The notes below the pieces were generated by a model, which saw nothing but the letters and a program-made list of their open reading frames with translations, did no database searches and was not told the DNA's origin. Positions 57,090-64,000 of a stretch of DNA of 64,000 bases are shown piece after piece. The stretch is from assembly GCA_019651435.1 (NCBI GenBank), contig BOYI01000002.1, positions 124,001 through 188,000 on the forward strand, read 5' to 3'. This DNA is from Pelagibacteraceae bacterium (lineage in GTDB: Bacteria; Pseudomonadota; Alphaproteobacteria; HIMB59). The translations under genes and the position numbers were made by a program. Within the stretch, counting starts at the first letter, position 1; each line of letters begins with the position of its first letter.

Positions 57090-57539
57090 ATGACTACATT
57101 TGACTTATCTCCATTATGGAGATCTTCAGTTGGATTTGATGAGTTTGATAGACTCTTCGACTCCGTATTTTCAACTAACAACAAAGGTGCATCTTACCCA
57201 CCATATAACATCGTTAAACACGATAAAAATATTTATCAAATTACAATGGCTATTGCTGGTTTTGATCAAAATCAAATTAATATTTCTCAAGAGGGAAATC
57301 TTCTAACCGTAAAAGGAGAAATGGGTAGTGAAAAAGATAAAGATAAAACAGAATATCTTTATCGAGGTATTGCTAATCGAAACTTCGAGAGAAAATTTGA
57401 ATTAGCTGATACTGTAAAAGTAATCAATGCTGATTTAAAAAATGGACTCTTGAGTATTGATCTGGAAAGAGAAATTCCTGAGCATCAAAAGCCAAGACAA
57501 ATTAAAATTAATACAGACTCTAAATTATTGTCTGCTTAA
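57090..57539 (+). CDS. Small heat-shock protein Hsp20 (IbpA-like)
   Basis: 149 aa. N-terminal 'LSPLWRSSVGFDEFDRLFDS' as in IbpA, alpha-crystallin core from 'YPPYNIVKHDKNIYQITMAI' to 'LLSIDLEREIPEHQKPRQI', with 'NRNFERKFELAD' and a C-terminal extension containing the usual I-x-I-like patch. It holds unfolding proteins for later refolding. Preceded by a sigma-32-like box and a structured leader, and followed by a strong terminator. Confidence 0.94.
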   Translation: MTTFDLSPLWRSSVGFDEFDRLFDSVFSTNNKGASYPPYNIVKHDKNIYQITMAIAGFDQNQINISQEGNLLTVKGEMGSEKDKDKTEYLYRGIANRNFERKFELADTVKVINADLKNGLLSIDLEREIPEHQKPRQIKINTDSKLLSA

Positions 57540-57549
57540 ATAAAAAGAG

Positions 57550-57587
57550 GAGGGCTGCAAAAAAAATTTTTAGAGTATGCAGCCCTC
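57550..57587 (-). terminator. Terminator between convergent hsp20 and sodB
   Basis: GAGGGCTGCA and its exact reverse complement form a 10-bp GC-rich stem with an 18-base AT loop. In the minus-strand direction it is followed by CTCTTTTTATTT, so it ends sodB transcription; it probably also slows hsp20 readthrough. Confidence 0.75.
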
Positions 57588-57634
57588 ACTTCAACTAATC
57601 TAATTGAGAAGCAACAAATTCCCAATTCACTAAG

Positions 57635-58188
57635 CTATCTAGAAAAAGCTTTTAAATAATCAGGACGTTTATTTCTATAATCAATATAATAAGAGTGCTC
57701 CCAAACATCACAGCCCAAAATTGGCTTCATTCCATCAACAAGTGGATTAGACGCATTTGGGGACTTAGTAACTACTAATTTACCATTATCAATCGCAAGC
57801 CAAGCCCAGCCTGAGCCAAATTGTGTTGTTCCAGCTTGAATGAAAGCTTCTTTAAATTGTTCTACACTTCCAAAATCACTGTTCAATCTTCCTCTAATTC
57901 AGATGGAATGGATCCACCTCCATTGGGCTTCATGCACTGCCAAAACAAAATATGATTCCAATGTTGACCTGCATTATTGAAAATGCCTGCCATCGAAGCA
58001 TCTTTAGAAGCCTTTACTACAATATCTTCTAATGAGGAACTTTGAAGCTCGTGGTCTTTTAATAGGTTATTTAAGTTAGTTACATACGTTTGATGATGCT
58101 TGCCATGATGAAAATCAAGTGTCTCTGCCGACATATAAGGGGCCAAGGCATCATTTGCATAAGGTAAACTAGGTAATTCAAATGACAT
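57635..58188 (-). CDS. sodB: Superoxide dismutase [Fe/Mn], frameshifted
   Basis: About 184 aa after reconstruction. Metal ligands and signatures: 'LDFHHGKHHQTYVTNLN', 'AGQHWNHILFW', 'FGSGWAWLAIDNGKL' and 'DVWEHSYYIDYRNKRPDYL'. Glu/Asp and His positions are complete. A base lost from the A-run at about 57886 (expected 'SELEERLNSDFGS') divides it into two ORF-track lines. The 'FGSGWAWL' and 'GCDVWEHSYYIDY' patterns fit Fe-type SodB, though Fe/Mn choice is not certain. Confidence 0.93.
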
Positions 58189-58276
58189 ATTTATTTCCTT
58201 TAATTAAAATTCTTAATGCGTATTTTCTATATTATTGTAACTATTTTGACAACTAAAGGCAAAAGAGTAAATAATA

Positions 58277-58980
58277 ATGGCTAAAATTCTGAGCATTCAA
58301 TCAACAGTTTTAAACGATTTGGTTGGGAATCAAGCTGCTAGATCAATTCTTAAACCTCTAGAACATAACCTAATTGAAGTTCCTACTATTATTCTTACAT
58401 CACATAAAGGCCAAAAATCATCCCTTCAAATCCATTCAAATGAGTTAAATATTTCAAAAATTTTTAATAACGTTCGTTCCACTTATGGTATCAAAAAGTG
58501 ATTTGACAATTATTGGTTATTTGCCATCAAAAAATTCCACAAACATATTTCTCATTATGAAAACTCAAAGAAATATTTTACTTGATCCAGTCATTGGCGA
58601 TATTGGTGTTGGAATGTATGTAAATTCTGACGTAGCATAAATATTTTCAAAGCATATTTACAAAACAAATATCTATCTGCTAATTTTTTTGAATGGAGTT
58701 TTCTAATAAAAAGATATCAATCAATATCAATTTTTAGATCTAGTTTATGATTTAAAAAATTTTTCTTCTAAAAATAATTCTACTGTTTTAATAAGAAGTA
58801 TTCCTAAACAAAATAAATTAATCAATTTAATAGCCAGTCCTAAGGGGCTTGGAGTATCCCACACCTGAAATCAAACTTTAAAACTCGCTATCACGGAGCG
58901 GGTGATTTACTACAGCTTTATTTGCAATTATTTGACTCAAAAATTTCAGAAAAAAAATATTAGAAGAATTTGACAAATGA
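58277..58980 (+). CDS. Pyridoxal kinase-like protein (PdxY/PdxK family), divergent and frameshifted
   Basis: Begins 'MAKILSIQSTVLNDLVGNQAA', parallel to the PdxY start (ILSIQSHVAYGHVGNSAA) but with key residues changed. Later frames give 'LLDPVIGDIGVGMYVN' (compare DPVMGD) and 'KTRYHGAGDLLQLYLQLF' (compare the GAGD anion hole). At least four shifts, at about 58500, 58640, 58710 and 58865. About 230 aa, shorter than the usual 285. Would phosphorylate pyridoxal/pyridoxine for salvage. Either a badly sequenced divergent gene or a decaying one. Diverges from sodB. Confidence 0.6.
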
Positions 58981-59026
58981 TATTTTTCATATCATTTCAA
59001 AAAAAAAGAAAAAAATAAATTTAAAT

Positions 59027-60056
<1,030 letters not shown>

Positions 60057-60057
60057 C

Positions 60058-61139
60058 TTAAATTCTTTCGATAATTAGATCGCCCATCTTAGAGCATGAA
60101 ACTAGTGTTTGATTTTCACTTGTATAAATATCTCCAGTTCTGAAACCTTCAGATAAAACTTTTTGAACAGCACTTTCAACTTTGTCAGAAAGTTCTGATT
60201 GATTAAGGTTATATTTTAACATCATTGACAAACTTAGGATGGTGGCAATAGGATTAGCTTTATCTTGTCCTGCAATATCAGGAGCGCTTCCATGAACGGG
60301 CTCAAATAAACCATGTCTTTTGCCATTAGTTTCTGCTCCTAAGGAAGCAGAAGGAAGCATTCCAAGAGAACCGGTCAGCATCGCAGCACAATCGCTCAAT
60401 AAATCTCCAAATAAATTATCTGTAACAATTACATCAAACTGTTTAGGGTTGCGCACGAGTTGCATCGCACAGTTATCAGCTAACATATTCTCAAGTTGCA
60501 CATCAGAAAAATCTTGGTGAGTATCTTTCACCACTTGTCTCCAAAGCACGCCAGTTTCCATTACATTAGCTTTTTCAACAGAAGTAACTTTGTTGTTTCT
60601 TTTTCTTGCCAAATCAAATGCGACGCGAGCAATACGATCAATTTCATAATCATAATAAACTTGCGTATCAACAGCTTTTTTCCATCAGAGGTATCCTCAA
60701 TGCCACGAGGCTGTCCAAAATAAACCCCACCCGTCAGTTCACGCACGATCATGATATCAAGGTTACTTACTACCTCATCTTTTAATGTGGATGCAGATGC
60801 CAACGCTTCAAAAACAAGTGCTGGTCGAAGATTAGCAAATAATTCTAATTCTTTTCTTAATCCTAATAATCCAGCTTCGGGCCTTTTGGAACGCTCAACA
60901 TCATCCCATTTAGAGCCACCAACAGCACCAAGTAAAATTGCATCTGATTGTTTAGCTTTTTCTAAAACTTCTGAAGTTAAGGGTTCGCCATTTGCATCAT
61001 AAGATGCACCACCTACTAATTCTTTTTCATAAGTTGCATCCAAGCCTAGCTCATTAAGTTTATCAATTACTCGAATAGCTTGGTCTGCTACTTCAACACC
61101 AATACCATCGCCAGGAAGAACTAAAATTTTAGAACTCAT
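60058..61139 (-). CDS. leuB: 3-isopropylmalate dehydrogenase, frameshifted
   Basis: '[17 protein letters not shown]', '[10 protein letters not shown]', '[15 protein letters not shown]', '[20 protein letters not shown]', '[20 protein letters not shown]' and '[20 protein letters not shown]' identify it. About 360 aa. One A missing from the run at about 60683 ('[13 protein letters not shown]' when restored) explains the two overlapping ORF-track lines. Third step of leucine synthesis; the leuC-leuD-leuB-asd order is typical of alphaproteobacteria. Confidence 0.96.
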
Positions 61140-61748
61140 TTATAGATCACCAAACAGCCAAGGTTTTTGGGTTTTTTTATTAGACTCATAGGAGCTAATG
61201 TCTTCTTTATAACCAAGAGTAATACCAATATCGTCTAATCCTTGTAAAAGTCTTTCTTTACGATGATCCTCAATGTCAAAGTTAATAGAATGATTTCCAA
61301 CCTGAATGGACTGATTAGGTAGATCAATATTAAACTCTAATTGACTTCCAGCAGCACTCATTAGTCTGTCTAATTCCTCAGCATTAACGACTATGGGCAA
61401 AATTCCATTTTGAAAGCAATTATTATAGAAAATATCAGCAAAACTTGTTGAAATTACGCAACGAATACCGAAGTCTTTTAAAGACCAAGGTGCATGCTCT
61501 CTACTTGATCCACAACCAAAATTATCACCTGCTACTAAAATTTTAGAATTATCATAAGGCTTAGTATTTAGAACAAAATCCTCAATTAATTTTCCCTCGG
61601 TGTCATATCTCATTTCATAAAAAAGACTAACACCTAAACCAGTTCTTTTTATTGTCTTCAAAAACTGTTTTGGAATAATCATATCAGTATCAATGTTAAC
61701 TATTGGAAGTGGAGCAGCGATACCTTGAAGTGTTGTGAATTTATCCAT
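61140..61748 (-). CDS. leuD: 3-isopropylmalate dehydratase small subunit
   Basis: 202 aa, intact. '[19 protein letters not shown]', the '[17 protein letters not shown]' swivel-domain motif, and '[13 protein letters not shown]' are the LeuD signatures. Forms the isopropylmalate isomerase heterodimer with LeuC, whose gene stop overlaps its start by one base. Confidence 0.96.
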   Translation of the reverse strand: MDKFTTLQGIAAPLPIVNIDTDMIIPKQFLKTIKRTGLGVSLFYEMRYDTEGKLIEDFVLNTKPYDNSKILVAGDNFGCGSSREHAPWSLKDFGIRCVISTSFADIFYNNCFQNGILPIVVNAEELDRLMSAAGSQLEFNIDLPNQSIQVGNHSINFDIEDHRKERLLQGLDDIGITLGYKEDISSYESNKKTQKPWLFGDL

Positions 61749-63157
61749 TATGAAAAATCTCTGATGTCAGCAATGTTGCCTTTAATGGCTGAAGCTGCAG
61801 CTAATTCAGGGCTCATGAGATGAGTTCGACCGCCTCGACCTTGACGCCCTTCAAAATTTCTATTGGAAGTTGATGCACAACGTTCCCCAGGTTTTAATTG
61901 ATCAGGATTCATGCCTAGACACATGGAGCACCCTGCTTCTCTCCATTCAAAACCAGCATCTTTTAAAATAGTATCAAGACCCTCTTCTTCGGCTTGCTTT
62001 TTTACTAAACCTGAACCAGGAACGATCATAGCCTGAACATGCGATGCAATTTTTTTATCTTTGACGATTGTTGCAACTTTGCGAAGATCTTCAATTCGGC
62101 CATTTGTGCAAGAACCAATAAATATTTTATCAAGTTTAATGTCAGTCATTTTGGTGCCAGGCTTTAAACCCATATAATCAAGAGAGCGTTCAATACTTTT
62201 CTTTTTATTTTCAGACTTTGCACTATCAGGACTAGGAACAGTTCCATTAACAGCAATAACATCTTCAGGACTTGTTCCCCAGGTAACCATCGGGTCAATC
62301 TCTGAGCTATTAATTACGATTTCATGATCATAATGCGCATCATTATCAGAAGGGAGTGAGGACCAATACTCAACAGCTTGATCCCAATGAGAGTCTTTTG
62401 GAGCATAGGGTCTTCCTTTGATATAATCAAAAGTAATTTGATCAGGAGAGATTAATCCTGCTCTAGCACCTGCTTCGATGCTCATATTACAAATAGTCAT
62501 TCGGGCTTCCATCGATAAACTTTGAACAGAACTACCAGCGTATTCAATAACATGGCCTGTTCCGCCCGCAGTCCCAATTTGACCTATTATATAAAGAATA
62601 AGATCTTTCGAATTCACACCAAAGGGGAGTTCTCCATTAACAGAAATTCGCATATTTTTCGCAGGATTTTGAACAATTGTCTGAGTTGCAAGGACATGTT
62701 CAACTTCACTTGTGCCAATTCCAAAAGCCAGAGCGCCGAAAGCGCCGTGAGTAGAAGTGTGACTGTCACCACAGACAATGGTCATCCCTGGTTGAGTGAT
62801 ACCTTGCTCTGGACCTATGATATGGACTATTCCTTGTCTTTGATCCATTAAATCAAAATACTGGATGCCATGCTCTTTTGTGTTTTGAGCTAATGTCTCA
62901 ACTTGAATTTTACTTTGGGGATCTTCTATATTTTGACGGTTAATTGTAGGAACATTGTGATCCGCTACAGCTATCGTTGCATCTGGACGATGAACAGATC
63001 GATTGGCAATTTTTAAACCTTCAAACGCCTGAGGGCTGGTGACCTCATGTACCAAGTGTCTATCAATATAAAGCAAGCTTGTTCCATCATCTCTTTGACG
63101 AACCAGATGATCAGACCAAATTTTATCGAATAATGTTTTTGGGCTTTGATTGCTCAA
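61748..63157 (-). CDS. leuC: 3-isopropylmalate dehydratase large subunit
   Basis: 469 aa, intact. '[17 protein letters not shown]', '[21 protein letters not shown]', and the three [4Fe-4S] cysteines in '[12 protein letters not shown]' and '[10 protein letters not shown]' are present; '[21 protein letters not shown]' near the end is also typical. Converts 2- to 3-isopropylmalate via dehydration. Begins 7 bp after rplS. Confidence 0.97.
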   Translation of the reverse strand: MSNQSPKTLFDKIWSDHLVRQRDDGTSLLYIDRHLVHEVTSPQAFEGLKIANRSVHRPDATIAVADHNVPTINRQNIEDPQSKIQVETLAQNTKEHGIQYFDLMDQRQGIVHIIGPEQGITQPGMTIVCGDSHTSTHGAFGALAFGIGTSEVEHVLATQTIVQNPAKNMRISVNGELPFGVNSKDLILYIIGQIGTAGGTGHVIEYAGSSVQSLSMEARMTICNMSIEAGARAGLISPDQITFDYIKGRPYAPKDSHWDQAVEYWSSLPSDNDAHYDHEIVINSSEIDPMVTWGTSPEDVIAVNGTVPSPDSAKSENKKKSIERSLDYMGLKPGTKMTDIKLDKIFIGSCTNGRIEDLRKVATIVKDKKIASHVQAMIVPGSGLVKKQAEEEGLDTILKDAGFEWREAGCSMCLGMNPDQLKPGERCASTSNRNFEGRQGRGGRTHLMSPELAAASAIKGNIADIRDFS

Positions 63158-63164
63158 GATTAAA

Positions 63165-63758
63165 TTAGTTTTTAGCTTCAGGTTCCTCGGCAGGAGCTTC
63201 TTCGCTTGCAGCTGGCGCCTCTTCTGGAGCGGCTGGAGCTTCTTCTTTTGCTTCTTCTTGAGGAGCGGCTTCTACTTTTTCTTCAACAGCTACAGGAGCC
63301 TCTTCCGCTGCAGGTGTTTCTTCAGCTGGCTGCTCTTCGGGAGCTGCCTCAATATCTTTGATAGTAGAGATATATTGATCATCATCATATGAACGACCAT
63401 CAGTTCTTTCTGCAATTCTTGCTTTCTTACCTGATAGTTCTCTCAAGTAATAAAGTTTAGCTCTTCTAACATCGCCAACTTTAATTCTTTCAATTGACTC
63501 AATAACGTTACTGTAAAGTGGAAAAACTCTTTCCACACCTTCACCGCTTGAAATTTTTCTAACAGTAAAAGAGGAATTTAATCCATTGTTTTTCTTTCCA
63601 ATACATACGCCTTGAAAAGCCTGAACTCTTTCTTTATTTCCTTCTTTAATTTTAACATTCACTTTAACAGTGTCACCAGGTGCGAAATCTGTAACTTTAG
63701 AATTTTTTAAAATTTGTTGAATTTGAGATTGTTCGTAATTTTTAATTATTTCATTCAT
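63165..63758 (-). CDS. rplS: Ribosomal protein bL19 with acidic Ala/Glu/Pro-rich C-terminal tail
   Basis: The L19 core spans about residues 1-120: '[20 protein letters not shown]', '[16 protein letters not shown]', '[12 protein letters not shown]' and '[18 protein letters not shown]'. I choose ATG 63758 because GGAG lies 6 bases upstream and it gives the usual MN... start; the track start at 63770 adds four residues. After '[15 protein letters not shown]' comes a roughly 60-residue tail of Ala, Glu and Pro repeats ('[19 protein letters not shown]'), absent from ordinary L19. L19 sits at the 30S-50S interface. Located between trmD and leuC as in other alphaproteobacteria. Confidence 0.95.
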   Translation of the reverse strand: MNEIIKNYEQSQIQQILKNSKVTDFAPGDTVKVNVKIKEGNKERVQAFQGVCIGKKNNGLNSSFTVRKISSGEGVERVFPLYSNVIESIERIKVGDVRRAKLYYLRELSGKKARIAERTDGRSYDDDQYISTIKDIEAAPEEQPAEETPAAEEAPVAVEEKVEAAPQEEAKEEAPAAPEEAPAASEEAPAEEPEAKN

Positions 63759-63807
63759 GTTATGCTCCATCCAATACTAGATGTGGGTGGTATTAGAGCC
63801 CGATATA

Positions 63808-64000
63808 TTACTCATTTTTGCTTTTTTTTAAATAGTTTTTCATTAAATCTGGTCTATTTTTTTGTGTATTTTCCAATGCATTTTGCTTCTTCCAAGCCTC
63901 AATTTCTTCATGATGGCCATTTGTTAGAACGGTGGGGACTTCATAGGGTTGATTATCCGGTCCTATCCATGGGTTAGGCCTTGTGAACTGGTCGTGCTCA
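63808..64000 (-). CDS. trmD: tRNA (guanine-N1)-methyltransferase TrmD, 3' part only
   Basis: The last 64 codons are visible, running in from the window end. 'HDQFTRPNPWIGPDNQPYEVP', 'VLTNGHHEEIEAWKKQNAL' and 'NRPDLM' match the TrmD C-terminal domain (tRNA binding; Y-TRP...VP..L.sG.H..I..WR...a...T...RPdL). Methylates G37 of tRNAs. Directly upstream of rplS, the usual order. The ORF track shows no line for it because it has no start in the window. Confidence 0.88.
   Translation of the reverse strand, partial: EHDQFTRPNPWIGPDNQPYEVPTVLTNGHHEEIEAWKKQNALENTQKNRPDLMKNYLKKSKNE

Overview
The window looks like a chromosomal segment of a small-genome marine alphaproteobacterium (SAR11/HIMB59/AEGEAN-169-like; this placement is inference). 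Reasons: AT-rich sequence, very short intergenic gaps, many start/stop overlaps, the alphaproteobacterial blocks sdhCDAB-mdh-sucAB and trmD-rplS-leuCDB-asd, and many ABC/TRAP uptake systems. I see no rRNA, CRISPR array, insertion sequence or prophage. One tRNA (Arg, anticodon TCG) is present.

Layout. (1) 1-11.3 kb: a carbohydrate/polyol ABC transporter (solute-binding protein, three permeases of which two are tandem paralogues, one ATPase) with a short-chain dehydrogenase, an FGGY kinase, a glycerol-1-phosphate dehydrogenase (AraM/EgsA-like) and a fused aldolase/dehydrogenase, plus a DeoR-type regulator. (2) 11.3-19.9 kb: catabolic genes on the minus strand: RpiB-type isomerase, GpsA-like dehydrogenase, SDR, HAD-IIA phosphatase, two FGGY kinases (one resembling erythritol kinase EryA), two class II aldolases and a 2-hydroxyacid dehydrogenase. 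(3) 19.9-29.8 kb: a second ABC transporter with two different ATPases (as in the glycerol transporter GlpSTPQV), diverging from a second glycerol-1-phosphate dehydrogenase homologue, glpD and glpK. Together regions 1-3 form a 30-kb polyol/glycerol/sugar utilisation island whose products would enter central metabolism as DHAP and related phosphates. (4) 29.8-41.6 kb: a LysR regulator, acnA and the TCA block sdhCDAB-mdh-sucAB. (5) 41.6-50.2 kb: an unrecognised, well-folded candidate RNA, a TRAP transporter (TakP-like binding protein, so probably 2-oxoacids or similar), a glycerophosphodiesterase, a DMT exporter, and acetoacetyl-CoA synthetase plus thiolase for acetoacetate use. (6) 50.2-59 kb: tRNA-Arg, envelope proteins (a double-PAP2 protein and a GT-C-like membrane protein), a class III aminotransferase, quinone oxidoreductase, Hsp20, superoxide dismutase and a divergent pyridoxal-kinase-like gene. 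(7) 59-64 kb: asd, leuB, leuD, leuC, rplS and the 3' end of trmD.

Important caveat: about half of the genes are split by one-base indels. Where I reconstructed the junction, the indel usually lies in a homopolymer run, and the affected genes include ones expected to be indispensable (sdhA, sdhB, mdh, sucB, leuB, asd). The simplest reading is uncorrected long-read sequencing error, not mass pseudogenisation, so I report such genes as single reconstructed CDSs spanning several lines of the ORF track.

Most worth a second look: the 100-nt nested-junction RNA at 41.7 kb, the two glycerol-1-phosphate dehydrogenase homologues inside uptake operons, a SucB that appears to lack the E3-binding domain, the Hsp20 leader with a possible RNA thermometer, and the acidic Ala/Glu/Pro tail on ribosomal protein L19.
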